Of a stretch of 21,093 nt of DNA, positions 6,204 through 14,183 are shown in pieces. Under the pieces are notes generated by a model. It had not been told where the DNA came from. It did not search any database and saw only the letters and a list, made by a program, of their open reading frames with translations. Source of the DNA: a virus; IMG/VR virus record IMGVR_UViG_3300025137_006726, positions 1-21,093 of that record; one strand, given 5' to 3'. The number at the start of each line of letters is the position of its first letter. The stretch's first letter is position 1. A program made the position numbers and the translations under genes.

Positions 6204-7513
6204 GACATTCCTATATTTTTCTTTCTATAATCTGCAAGATCTTTCTCAGCTGCTTTGCGCTTTTCTGTTGCTTTCTTAGCATCAGCTTCACGATCAGCCA
6301 TTGTTCTGTTTCCAGCTTTATTTACAATAGCCATCAATCTATCTCTTGCACTACCTTCTTCGACATTTTCATTAGCACGTTTACTAATGGCAGCTAAAGA
6401 GTTCTGAGTAGATGTCATTGTTTTCATTCTTTTCTTTATTGCTTTTTTTGCCTTAGGAGCCAAACTCTTAAATCCACCAGGGCCTTGTTGCTTCATCATG
6501 TCTGGATTATCTTTATACATTCTTGCACCAGCATCATCTTCATTCATACCTGCAGATACTTTTGCAGAAGAACTTTGTCCCATTTTCTTACGAATTTTAT
6601 CATCAGCCATCTTCTGGCCACCGATTCGTTTATCTTGTGTACGAGCACTGGCTCCAGGCTTTCCAGCCGCAGCGGCAGATTTTCTCATATAGTTGCCTAA
6701 AGTATTTGAAGAGACTTCGTTAACACCTTTTTTCAATCTTTCCAGATCTTTTTTAAGTTTGTCTTTGTCAACTGAACTCGCTTTTTTGTTTAGACCAGTT
6801 TTAGAAATATCTTTCATACTCATTGATAGTTCATTCATATCTGGTTTATCGTGAGTGTATCCCATCTTATCATACTTATTATGATCTGCTGGTGACTTAG
6901 CCATTACCTTTTTACCAGTCTTGGGATCGTACATTGGATGTGGATATTCAACTTCTTCTGCTACTTTCTTGGCAGCCGCAGTTGCAATAGCCATCTTCTT
7001 GGCCATAGGCATATCGGGATTGTCACGTTTCATCGCTTGAGCTATTTCTTCTCTCTTCTTTTTTTCATTAGAAGTAAGATGTTTTTCACCCATGGGTTTT
7101 TGTTTAAGATATTTTTCTCGAGATATGGGGGGGCCACCGTATTCCTTTACCGCTTTTTTATCTTTTTCCCAAGGAGCTTTAGCAACTGAAACCTGGTCTT
7201 TAGGTTTAGCTTTAGCTGAACCGATAGCTGCTGCACGAGCTATTTGCTTACGAGAAAGCACTGCTTCGTCCATTTTCTTTTTCATCTTCTTGTATGTTTC
7301 CATACCTTTTTTCTTTGCTGGCTTAGGTTCAGTTTCAGCGGTTGCCATACGTTTCATAGCGCCTTCACCCATATGTTCTGTATGCTCTTGCTGAGCAGTT
7401 CTACGCCTATCCATTATAGACTTTGCATGGGTATGCAAAGGGTGCTTTGGATTGCTAGCAATAGCAGCTAATCTTCTATTATCTAAACTATCTGGATCTT
7501 GATTAATTGACAT
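6200..7513 (-). CDS. Long Lys-rich phage protein, probably virion or head associated
   Basis: A 437-aa, strikingly Lys/Ala/Met-rich protein with little predicted globular structure. Recognisable pieces are KRDNPDMPMAKKMAIATAAA (about 160-180), a DPKTGKKVMAKSPADHNKYD segment (near 198-218), RMYKDNPDMMKQQGPGGFKS (about 331-350), and a C-terminal helical Lys-rich tail. NPDMPMAKK-type segments recur in marine T4-like phage proteins of unknown role. TAGGAG precedes the start. It lies between the DUF5824 fusion and the DUF6321-like gene in the late unit. Composition fits a DNA-condensing or scaffold-like protein, but no function can be assigned. Confidence 0.75.
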   Translation of the reverse strand: MSINQDPDSLDNRRLAAIASNPKHPLHTHAKSIMDRRRTAQQEHTEHMGEGAMKRMATAETEPKPAKKKGMETYKKMKKKMDEAVLSRKQIARAAAIGSAKAKPKDQVSVAKAPWEKDKKAVKEYGGPPISREKYLKQKPMGEKHLTSNEKKKREEIAQAMKRDNPDMPMAKKMAIATAAAKKVAEEVEYPHPMYDPKTGKKVMAKSPADHNKYDKMGYTHDKPDMNELSMSMKDISKTGLNKKASSVDKDKLKKDLERLKKGVNEVSSNTLGNYMRKSAAAAGKPGASARTQDKRIGGQKMADDKIRKKMGQSSSAKVSAGMNEDDAGARMYKDNPDMMKQQGPGGFKSLAPKAKKAIKKRMKTMTSTQNSLAAISKRANENVEEGSARDRLMAIVNKAGNRTMADREADAKKATEKRKAAEKDLADYRKKNIGMS

Positions 7514-7522
7514 TGTTATCTC

Positions 7523-9640
7523 CTAAGCTAAATCTTTGTCGTGATTTAAATTACCTTTTTTCTTTTTTGCTATGAATGCATTTACTCTTGCATGACCCCA
7601 CTGAGATGAAGTTGTTCCTGGTCTATGACCAGTCTTCCAAGCTGCTACTCCTCTTTGATACACTTTCTTCAATGTACCTGTTGATATGCCTGATGCCTTT
7701 GACTTATCTGCAAAGCTTGATTCTGTTTGCATGTTCTTAGCTCTAGTATCTCTCAAACGAGCTCTATCCATCATACGATCATGCTTTGCTTTATCTAATT
7801 CTTTTTCTCTAGATATTCTATCTTTAGCCGCGGTCTGGTTTTTCTTTTCGTGTAAAGAACAACCACAGACGTTTAAATGGTTACCTTCAGCATAGTATTT
7901 GTTTTTAGGATCTGCATCTCCAGATTCATCAGGCCACCAGTCTGTTGTATACTTTTGACCTTTTTCAAACATATCTTTCATTCCTAAAATACGTTTTTCA
8001 TATTCTTTCTTAGATGGAGTTACTCTTCCAGCTACAACATCTAATACATAGTTTAGTGTGGTAGCATTAGCTGTTATAGAACCACATCGTGCTCCTACTT
8101 CACCTTTTAGATAATCAACCATTATACTACCACTTGACTCAGCTAACACATTTCCAAACTTTTCTGGTACTTTGAGATCAATATAACAATAGATAAAGTC
8201 ATAGTGAGGTGCTGGAGATCCATGTAAAATATATTCGTCTTTAATTACTATTCTTTTGAATCCATCCTTTGCAAACCAACACAGTTGACTATCTGTCATC
8301 TCATCAGGTTTACCAAGTGTTTTTTCTAAATGTTTTGCATACTCAACTGGTTCAGAATGTGTCCAATTAGAGTAACTTTCACCCATTAATCTTTTTACAA
8401 ACTTTGTGTACTTGGATGGTTTAGTTTTTGCTCCTGAGTCACCTGGAGCTGGTTTGTATGCAGCTGGATTACTATCTGACATCTTAGATTGTTTCTTAAA
8501 TTGTCTGTCTCTTGCAATCTTTGTTGCTTTTTTTAGGCCTTTATGATACTTGGCTGGTTGTGTTCCTTTACGATCAGCTATGTCTGAATCTTGAGATACT
8601 GTAGCTTCTGATGCAGACTGAGCTCTCTTAATTTGATCAGGAGTAGGAGCGCCTTTTGCACCTTTCTTTCTCATCTTTTCTCCACGAGCACGTTTAGCAT
8701 GAATGTTTGCCCACAATGATTCGTTTTTCATATCTTCTCCTGGTGTCATCTTTTTGGCTTTTTTAGTTGCTTCTGGAGTGCCTTCTTCAGGTTGATCTTT
8801 GTAAAATCTATCTGTTTTTTCTTGTAGTTTAGTAACATCTGTTAACCAACATCTCCAGGTTTGATTGTTAGCTTCAACTATTACATAGTTTGCACCAAGA
8901 TGTTTAATGCTACCTATCACATCTTTTTTAACTATATGAACTTTGTCACCTGTTTGAAATATACCTTCGTTCACATATTTTTCTCTCAATTGAGAAACTG
9001 GTTTAAGTTGAACGTGATTCTTAAAATCAGTAGCTTCTTTAAGACCCATACCTTTTCTAACATCATTGTACAATCTTTTTGCATTGGCATTAGACATTGT
9101 GTTAGGAAGACCTTGACCAAATGTAGTAAAGTCATTTTCTTTTGCGGCTTGTCTTTGTTTAGTAGCTGATGCTCCATCCGCTCCTTCAGAGTCAGGATCT
9201 CTTTGCCCAGCTGATACTACTTTAATTGATTCAAAGTTATAAAAACCATGACGAGATTTTTTACCATTGTATTTGTTGATAAGAACATCAAACTCTCTAA
9301 CTCTATCTTGACCAACAATCATTACAACTCGTCTGAATCCTTCATCATATAATGTAACTATAGCGTCCATCGCTGTCTTGACTTTTTTGTTTATCATAAC
9401 AGAACGAGCATGCTTAGGGAACATCTTCCTCACATGCTTTACTTTATCAGGGTAAGCTAAAGGATTTTTTTTATTGTCAGTTGATTGGGATAAGAATACC
9501 TTATATGGATTACGTCCTGACTTAGTGGCAAGACTATCCAATAATTTTCCATGACCAATAGTAGGCGGGTTCATTCTACCGAACGTAAAATAAACTGCGC
9601 GTTCCTCTTCAACAAGGTATTGTGAGAATGAGTTAATCAT
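7523..9640 (-). CDS. HIGH-type nucleotidyltransferase fused to a middle domain and DUF5824
   Basis: A 705-aa multidomain protein. The N-terminus (about 14-200) has AVYFTFGRMNPPTIGHGKLL with the T-x-G-H signature of the cytidylyltransferase/NMN adenylyltransferase superfamily, plus VVMIVGQDRVREF around 105-117. The middle (about 420-535) is a separate globular unit (WFAKDGFKRIVIKDEYILHG, SGSIMVDYLKGEVGARCGS) that I know only as a conserved phage domain. The end (649-705) matches DUF5824 (KKVYQRGVAAWKTGHRPGTT). Lys-rich linkers join the parts. The start at 9640 is chosen over a further upstream ATG because it overlaps the preceding stop by 8 nt and leaves the conserved core complete. The substrate is unknown; NMN adenylyltransferase-like chemistry is possible. 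Confidence 0.8.
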   Translation of the reverse strand: MINSFSQYLVEEERAVYFTFGRMNPPTIGHGKLLDSLATKSGRNPYKVFLSQSTDNKKNPLAYPDKVKHVRKMFPKHARSVMINKKVKTAMDAIVTLYDEGFRRVVMIVGQDRVREFDVLINKYNGKKSRHGFYNFESIKVVSAGQRDPDSEGADGASATKQRQAAKENDFTTFGQGLPNTMSNANAKRLYNDVRKGMGLKEATDFKNHVQLKPVSQLREKYVNEGIFQTGDKVHIVKKDVIGSIKHLGANYVIVEANNQTWRCWLTDVTKLQEKTDRFYKDQPEEGTPEATKKAKKMTPGEDMKNESLWANIHAKRARGEKMRKKGAKGAPTPDQIKRAQSASEATVSQDSDIADRKGTQPAKYHKGLKKATKIARDRQFKKQSKMSDSNPAAYKPAPGDSGAKTKPSKYTKFVKRLMGESYSNWTHSEPVEYAKHLEKTLGKPDEMTDSQLCWFAKDGFKRIVIKDEYILHGSPAPHYDFIYCYIDLKVPEKFGNVLAESSGSIMVDYLKGEVGARCGSITANATTLNYVLDVVAGRVTPSKKEYEKRILGMKDMFEKGQKYTTDWWPDESGDADPKNKYYAEGNHLNVCGCSLHEKKNQTAAKDRISREKELDKAKHDRMMDRARLRDTRAKNMQTESSFADKSKASGISTGTLKKVYQRGVAAWKTGHRPGTTSSQWGHARVNAFIAKKKKGNLNHDKDLA

Positions 9641-10118
9641 TTTTTGTTGTTGTTCTATCCAGCTTTGCAGACTTGTTTCCTCGTCTACGTTCTTGTTCCA
9701 ATTTCCGCATTTTAGGAAGCAGTTTTTTTGCGATCCTATCCACACGAGGTTTCATTCTATCTAATCTTTTTTCTATTTCTTGCTTTCTGGAAAAGGACAA
9801 CTCGCTATAATTAGCCTTGGCTAATTTTTTAGCTAACATATTTCGGGCTTGTTTACGTGCACGTTTCTTGAGCCTCTTAGGATCAGCCATCTTACGTGCT
9901 GCACGTTCTCTACCAATCTTCATACGGGATTTGTATTTACGCATTTGACGAGAACGTTTTTGTCTCTGCTGAAGTGTAAGTGCTTCGTCTACAGTAGATT
10001 CAGTAGTAGCTTCTCCTGAATCTTTCTTACGTTTCTTAGCGTTGAGTTTAGTTTGCTCAGGTTCTCCTGGAGCATAGTCAACAGTCAAATAGTCTTTGAA
10101 GCTTAATTTCTTAGCCAT
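9633..10118 (-). CDS. Very basic helical phage protein
   Basis: A 161-aa protein, overwhelmingly Lys/Arg with alternating Ala/Leu/Met. After a 45-residue leader (MAKKLSFKDYLTVDYAPGEP...) comes LTLQQRQKRSRQMRKYKSRM, then a long amphipathic basic helix and RMKPRVDRIAKKLLPKMRKL. The same layout recurs in marine T4-like phages directly before the nucleotidyltransferase gene, with no assigned function that I know of. The start shares one base with the preceding stop (TAATG), and the end overlaps the nucleotidyltransferase start by 8 nt. An internal head protein or nucleic-acid-binding role would fit the charge; this is inference. Confidence 0.75.
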   Translation of the reverse strand: MAKKLSFKDYLTVDYAPGEPEQTKLNAKKRKKDSGEATTESTVDEALTLQQRQKRSRQMRKYKSRMKIGRERAARKMADPKRLKKRARKQARNMLAKKLAKANYSELSFSRKQEIEKRLDRMKPRVDRIAKKLLPKMRKLEQERRRGNKSAKLDRTTTKND

Positions 10119-11344
10119 TAGTTTCTTCCCGGTTTATCCCATCCTTTTAATATATCGGGTGAAAAGTTGTTATATGAAAATTCCATACGATCAACAATTT
10201 TCACTGCATCACCACCAAGTTTGTCAATAGCAACGTAACCTTCTTCTCCAGTTACTTTGTATCCATTACCAGTTCTGACAAAAGTCTTTACTTTACTCAG
10301 TTTATTAAGAGTATTTATAAGTTTTAGTTTGGCCAATACAATAAGTTTTTGTAAGTCAAATATCTTTTTTAATCCTACTTTATTACTTGTAGAAAAGAAT
10401 TCTAGTATATTATCTAACCGCTGCTGCTGAGCTTTCTTCCCTCGTTCCGACTTACGCGAGGATATCTCTTTTGCGTATCGTAGTTTAATCCAACGTATGA
10501 GCTGGGATACGTGTCGTCCTGTGTCTCCAACAACTTGTCCTTTTCGGACATAGGTATTATTGAATGTTTCAATGAGGCGCGATAGCTCATCCGATTTCTC
10601 GAGCGTCCTGAGTGTTGATCCTGAGATTTGGTTAAATAGTTTACCAGCTTGCGAAAGATATTCATTGACTTTCTCCGTATCACTTTTTGACATAGTTACA
10701 TTTGTTAGATCCCTGAGCATTGCGTCTTGCGACCACACAGCTCTGGTTGACTTGAACTTGGAAACGTCAACTCCGTATGAAGCTCGCATAGAAGGGAAGG
10801 TGTTACCTTTATAGGTTGTATGCCAGACAATTCCAATTTTTGATTTCTTAATAGCTGCAGCTCCAGGCGACTTGCTTGGCACCGCATAAACGATAGTGTT
10901 AGGATGAAATGTAAGATATTCTTCTCCATTTATTTTTTTCTTTTTGACATCACCAGGTCCATAAAGAAAGTCTCCTTGTACAACATCTTTGATTCCTAAT
11001 GCAGGAAGAAGCTTTAGTGCGGTGCGAAGCTTATCAGCCAGATCGCCTGAAGTATCAGCATCCACGTCAGCGGGAGTTTTATATACTTTTGGATTCTTAT
11101 TGAATATTCCTTTTTTAGCGACAAAGAACTTTCCATCAGATGGATCAATGCCAGCAAAGATAGCAGGAGCGCCATCCCACTTAACAGATACACTACCATC
11201 GTGTTCTCCTCTCAACATATCTCTTAGCTCTCTGAGAGCCAGTATAGCTTGACGGGTTCCATTGACTCCACCATAGATAACTTTATCCTCTATGTGTGTC
11301 ATATGAGTATTTTTTTCTTCGGTTATATATTCAGCAAAACGCAT
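10118..11344 (-). CDS. Ligase-like covalent nucleotidyltransferase (DUF6267-type)
   Basis: A 408-aa protein conserved in marine T4-like phages. Residues 52-62 read VSVKWDGAPAI; the KWDG at 55-58 matches motif I (KxDG) of the DNA/RNA ligase and capping-enzyme superfamily, with K55 as the candidate AMP-accepting lysine. Later conserved-looking strands are GKFFVAKKGIF (71-81), VVQGDFLYG (121-129) and KIGIVWHTTYKG (169-180), in an order compatible with ligase motifs III-V. The C-terminal 200 residues are helical and Lys-rich. Ligase or related activity is inferred from motif I and has not, to my knowledge, been shown. Overlaps by one base at both ends place it in the late unit. Confidence 0.78.
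   Translation of the reverse strand: MRFAEYITEEKNTHMTHIEDKVIYGGVNGTRQAILALRELRDMLRGEHDGSVSVKWDGAPAIFAGIDPSDGKFFVAKKGIFNKNPKVYKTPADVDADTSGDLADKLRTALKLLPALGIKDVVQGDFLYGPGDVKKKKINGEEYLTFHPNTIVYAVPSKSPGAAAIKKSKIGIVWHTTYKGNTFPSMRASYGVDVSKFKSTRAVWSQDAMLRDLTNVTMSKSDTEKVNEYLSQAGKLFNQISGSTLRTLEKSDELSRLIETFNNTYVRKGQVVGDTGRHVSQLIRWIKLRYAKEISSRKSERGKKAQQQRLDNILEFFSTSNKVGLKKIFDLQKLIVLAKLKLINTLNKLSKVKTFVRTGNGYKVTGEEGYVAIDKLGGDAVKIVDRMEFSYNNFSPDILKGWDKPGRN
10312..10319 (-). promoter_or_regulatory. Possible internal T4-type late promoter
   Basis: An exact TATAAATA on the minus strand inside the ligase-like gene, about 190 nt upstream of the basic helical protein. Position and sequence would allow late transcription of the following genes. 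Its intragenic location and the AT-rich sequence make chance occurrence a real alternative. Confidence 0.25.
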
Positions 11345-12681
11345 TAGCTTACCTTTAAAAACATAGAACTTATTTCTGTTGAAGATGCTGCATAAGATAT
11401 AACAGCAGCGAGTATTTCATCCCTTTTCTTCTTAGTCAGTTTTGAAATAGCTGTAACCACATCAGAAGATTGTAATTTAGATATTACATAAGTCAGAGCA
11501 TTTGGTTTGGATTCTATTGCTTTACCAAGAGTTACTGCATTAAATCTTTTAGCTTGTTGTGGTTCTAATCTTTTCATTCTATCATATAACATTTCATAAA
11601 CTTGGGATGGTTTACTTTTATACAATGCAGATATCTGTTGATGAGTCATTGGATTAAATCTTCTGTCAAATCTTCTAACAATATTAAACAATGGACCTGA
11701 ACCAACTTTACCACCTTGAGCTAGCGCGCCGTTTATTTCTGCACTAATACTTTCTGGTCTTCCAAATGATCTTAGCACAAACGATCCTGTGCTATCACCT
11801 TTAAAGTGAACTGTAGCGTTAATAGCTTTCTCGAATCCTGTTTTGCCAGTATCAAATCTCAAATAAAATATATCAGTTTTCTGACCATCATTATATATTT
11901 CTGTCTTAGCAGTCCTTCCAACTTGTTTTAAAGAAACCCCCATCACGGTTTTCTTTCTAAAGTTTTCTGCGATCCATTCATTGAGATCTAATATACTTTT
12001 AAATTGATTGAAATTAGTATTAGCAAAAGAAGGTTTTACTAACCAAATGTCTGCTGGATTCCATTTATCTAAACCCATCACATGACCAGATTCTTTTATA
12101 AGTTGTTTGGCTCTTGTAGAAATAGCCCGCTCAAACTTGCTTCCAGATCTTTGGTGAACTTGTAGCTTTGAGCTCTTGAGCATAGGATATAGTTTTTCAG
12201 CAATCACAGTAGAACTACTCACCCAACCAGGACTTGCTTTTTGTAACAATGCAGAAGCTTTGTGTTTTGAAAAAGTAACACTCTCTCCAAATTTTGTTAA
12301 ATCCTCTTCTGAAAAATCTGTATTAGGATTACCTAACTTAGTGACTATGAAAAGACCTGCTAAGGTTTCTTGCTCATCGGTTGTTAATCCTTTTGATTGG
12401 TCTGGTTTTACACCAACTAATATATCTTTGTAAGGACCTTTATCAAATCTTATTCCACCCATGGAGGATATAGCTCTCATGACCTCAGGACTTTTATCCA
12501 CAAACCCACCTAGTTTTTTTTCTAAGTTTGCCATAGCTGACATTCTATCTGATTTAGGAACGTAAACAAGTACTTTTTTTCTGGTGGGTGTCTGAAATTT
12601 ATTATAACCAATCTTTTTAAGATGGCTAAGTAACTTATCCATGTCTGTACTTTCTTTAAGATATTGATCTAGTCGAATCAT
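11344..12681 (-). CDS. Phage protein with a possible PD-(D/E)XK-like core
   Basis: A 445-aa protein, first gene of the late unit. The central part has TTDEQETLAGLFIV (about 100-113), then WNPADIWLV with D211, then MGVSLKQVG with K252 (247-255). A helix Glu followed by a D and an x-L-K strand is the order expected of PD-(D/E)XK nuclease folds, with Ser in place of the usual second acid. I also associate 'PADIW...GVSLK' with conserved phage proteins. No helicase or HNH motif is seen. The C-terminal 130 residues are helical. Nuclease function is a tentative inference. AGGTG 7 nt upstream supports the start, which lies just below a late promoter box. Confidence 0.72.
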   Translation of the reverse strand: MIRLDQYLKESTDMDKLLSHLKKIGYNKFQTPTRKKVLVYVPKSDRMSAMANLEKKLGGFVDKSPEVMRAISSMGGIRFDKGPYKDILVGVKPDQSKGLTTDEQETLAGLFIVTKLGNPNTDFSEEDLTKFGESVTFSKHKASALLQKASPGWVSSSTVIAEKLYPMLKSSKLQVHQRSGSKFERAISTRAKQLIKESGHVMGLDKWNPADIWLVKPSFANTNFNQFKSILDLNEWIAENFRKKTVMGVSLKQVGRTAKTEIYNDGQKTDIFYLRFDTGKTGFEKAINATVHFKGDSTGSFVLRSFGRPESISAEINGALAQGGKVGSGPLFNIVRRFDRRFNPMTHQQISALYKSKPSQVYEMLYDRMKRLEPQQAKRFNAVTLGKAIESKPNALTYVISKLQSSDVVTAISKLTKKKRDEILAAVISYAASSTEISSMFLKVS

Positions 12682-12703
12682 TTTTACACCTAATAGTTTC
12701 TAC

Positions 12704-12711
12704 TATTTATA
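12704..12711 (-). promoter_or_regulatory. T4-type late promoter of the long minus-strand unit
   Basis: An exact TATAAATA octamer lies 22 nt upstream of the 445-aa gene start, in a true intergenic gap and immediately after the terminator of the DUF932 unit. This is the T4 late consensus recognised by gp55/gp33-modified RNA polymerase. It is well placed to drive the tightly overlapping genes down to the spanins. Confidence 0.75.
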
Positions 12712-12737
12712 ATAAAAAAAGGAGCCGGAGGCTCCTT
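12712..12737 (-). terminator. Intrinsic terminator of the DUF932 unit
   Basis: On the minus strand the sequence folds as AAGGAGCC-TCC-GGCTCCTT, an 8-bp stem with a 3-nt loop, followed directly by seven T residues. The stem overlaps the stop codon of the 62-aa gene. It separates the early-type unit from the late promoter that begins one base further on. Confidence 0.88.
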
Positions 12738-12924
12738 AGATTCTTCTTATGTAAGCCTTATTACCTCTCTTCTCAGCTTTGTATTGATACTTCTCAAATC
12801 CACTATCAATCAAATCTTGATTAAGGTTATTAACTATCTTACTAATGTGGACAAATTCATCCTTAGTTTCCACAGTCCCAACAAGATCTGGGTTCTCTTT
12901 ATCATTTATCAGCTTCACTTTCAC
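12736..12924 (-). CDS. 62-aa protein of unknown function
   Basis: A GTG-initiated frame encoding a small soluble protein (KVKLINDKENPDLVGTVETK at the start, KYQYKAEKRGNKAYIRRI at the end). The early part suggests a small beta structure and the end is basic. It overlaps the 34-aa gene by 23 nt and ends inside the terminator stem, so it is the last gene of the DUF932 unit. I do not recognise a family. The well-placed terminator supports it being translated. An alternative GTG two codons in would make it slightly shorter. Confidence 0.65.
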   Translation of the reverse strand: MKVKLINDKENPDLVGTVETKDEFVHISKIVNNLNQDLIDSGFEKYQYKAEKRGNKAYIRRI

Positions 12925-13006
12925 GTTCCTCTTTCATTGCTTCTTTAAACCGTCGAAGCATATATGCATAATATCTTTCATCGTTTGGTTGATCACTATC
13001 CTTCAT
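12902..13006 (-). CDS. 34-aa charged microprotein
   Basis: A tiny frame starting MKDSDQPNDERYYAYMLRRF and ending in an acidic/basic helix (KEAMKEERESEADK). It fills the space between the zf-CHCC gene (11-nt overlap) and the 62-aa gene (23-nt overlap). GAGAG 5 nt upstream is a usable ribosome site. Translation is inferred only from this tight packing. Function is unknown. Confidence 0.5.
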   Translation of the reverse strand: MKDSDQPNDERYYAYMLRRFKEAMKEERESEADK

Positions 13007-13172
13007 TATCTCTCATCCTGAATCTAATATCGCAATATCCACACTTTACTTCACCACCCTTTGGTATTGTGTAATATACTAAGGGGTGGTCAAAGTTTTC
13101 TCCGCTACAGCTGACACGATCGGTGTCGCTGTAGACTATAACATCTTCATATCCATCAGGCCGCTGTTGCAT
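12996..13172 (-). CDS. 58-aa zf-CHCC zinc-finger protein
   Basis: The protein starts MQQRPDGYEDVIVYSDTD and has C22 in VSCSGENFDHPLVYY, H29 in the same stretch, and C44 and C47 in EVKCGYCDIRFRM. Cys, then His after 6 residues, then a CxxC followed by an aromatic, is the CHCC pattern seen in zf-CHCC domain proteins, a family that includes the mitochondrial complex I subunit NDUFS6 and small bacterial proteins. Zinc binding is therefore well supported. The role in a phage is unknown; an adaptor or nucleic-acid-related role is possible. The start lies inside the end of the DUF932 gene (17-nt overlap), so translation is probably coupled. Confidence 0.75.
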   Translation of the reverse strand: MQQRPDGYEDVIVYSDTDRVSCSGENFDHPLVYYTIPKGGEVKCGYCDIRFRMRDNEG

Positions 13173-14127
13173 ACTCCACAGCCTTATTTACTGCCTTGAC
13201 TTTACGTGCTTGGTTCTGACCAAACCATGCAGATTGTAAACGTGTCTCAGCATTACGACCCATCGTATGATCAGTCATATATGTTACGGAGTTAAGTGCT
13301 TGCCACCAAGTTCCTTCACCAAAGTTTGCACCAGGCTGAGTATAGAGAACATCCATAGCAGCTTTGGCATTCTTAGTTAAGTCTTCAATAGCTTTGACTT
13401 CTTTGCCTTTACTGTATGTGTGTGGGAATACTTCATTGTAATAGTTAATAAGAGACTCTACAGAGAACTTCTTAGTAGATAAGAACTCAGCCATTTCTTT
13501 ATACTTTGCAAACTTCTCAGATGCAAGACCCATTTGTTGCTTAACCATATCAGCATCAAACTTACTACGGTGGTTTAACTTTACAAAGTTCTTAGACGCA
13601 GCCTGCAAAGAGAATGTCAAAGTATTGTTACATACAACTCGAACAGGAGTAAAGCGAACATCAATAGCCTTACCATACTCATGTGGGTTTGAGAACAACA
13701 AATAAGAATCCACTTGATCTTCACCAAGGATAGAGAAGGACTCTTTTACCTTAGCAAGAGCAAATACATTCTTACCACCTTTGAGTGAACCTGCTGTATT
13801 CATTTCCATATCGCCAGCAAGAACATACTCTGAGAAGAACTCAAAGGCATTTTCGTTTTGAACAGGATTCCAATCATCACCAATAACATCTAGTACTTTT
13901 TGATCTGTAGAGCGTACTAGGGCTTGCTTGTTAACACTAACAGCTTTACCTCCACGATTAGTAAAGTATAAAGGTACTTTTTCTACTGACCAATCAAGCC
14001 CAGCTTTTTTCATAATCTGATTGGGAGTAAGATCATTAGATACTTCTACACCAAGACCATGCCAAGGCTTCTCGCCTGCATAAGCCATTTGTGCTACTCC
14101 ATTAACCATTTCAACTTCATGTGACAT
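13156..14127 (-). CDS. DUF932 (phage/plasmid-like) protein
   Basis: A 323-aa protein. The N-terminus (MVNGVAQMAYAGEKPWHGLG) and later RFTPVRVVCNNTLTFSL (about 158-174) and FAKYKEMAEFL segments are characteristic of DUF932, a family spread through phages and plasmids and often called phage/plasmid-like protein. No enzymatic function is established. It is full length for the phage branch. It is the first gene of a four-gene early-type unit whose promoter lies in the 3' end of the PEP carboxykinase gene. AAGGAA 8 nt upstream is the ribosome site. The remaining genes of the unit are a zf-CHCC protein and two tiny proteins. Confidence 0.9.
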   Translation of the reverse strand: MSHEVEMVNGVAQMAYAGEKPWHGLGVEVSNDLTPNQIMKKAGLDWSVEKVPLYFTNRGGKAVSVNKQALVRSTDQKVLDVIGDDWNPVQNENAFEFFSEYVLAGDMEMNTAGSLKGGKNVFALAKVKESFSILGEDQVDSYLLFSNPHEYGKAIDVRFTPVRVVCNNTLTFSLQAASKNFVKLNHRSKFDADMVKQQMGLASEKFAKYKEMAEFLSTKKFSVESLINYYNEVFPHTYSKGKEVKAIEDLTKNAKAAMDVLYTQPGANFGEGTWWQALNSVTYMTDHTMGRNAETRLQSAWFGQNQARKVKAVNKAVEYATAA

Positions 14128-14154
14128 AATATAATTCCTTCTTTTGATTCCCTT

Positions 14155-14183
14155 AGTATAGTATATTCTTAAAGTAAGGTCAA
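14155..14183 (-). promoter_or_regulatory. Early-type sigma70 promoter of the DUF932 unit
   Basis: TTGACC and TATACT are separated by exactly 17 nt on the minus strand, upstream of the DUF932 gene. The -35 and spacer lie in the last codons of the PEP carboxykinase gene. The whole segment (CTGTTGACCTTACTTTAAGA...) closely resembles the promoter at 17640-17668, suggesting a shared phage early promoter. Confidence 0.75.

Noticed and set aside
6485-7471. Several plus-strand frames opposite the 437-aa Lys-rich gene
   Set aside because: They are antisense shadows caused by the Lys-rich composition (runs of TTT and CTT read as Phe/Leu) and match nothing known.
9641-9745. N-terminal extension of the nucleotidyltransferase fusion to an ATG at 9745
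   Set aside because: The extra 35 residues overlap the basic 161-aa gene over 113 nt and do not resemble the family start; the ATG at 9640 gives the usual short overlap.
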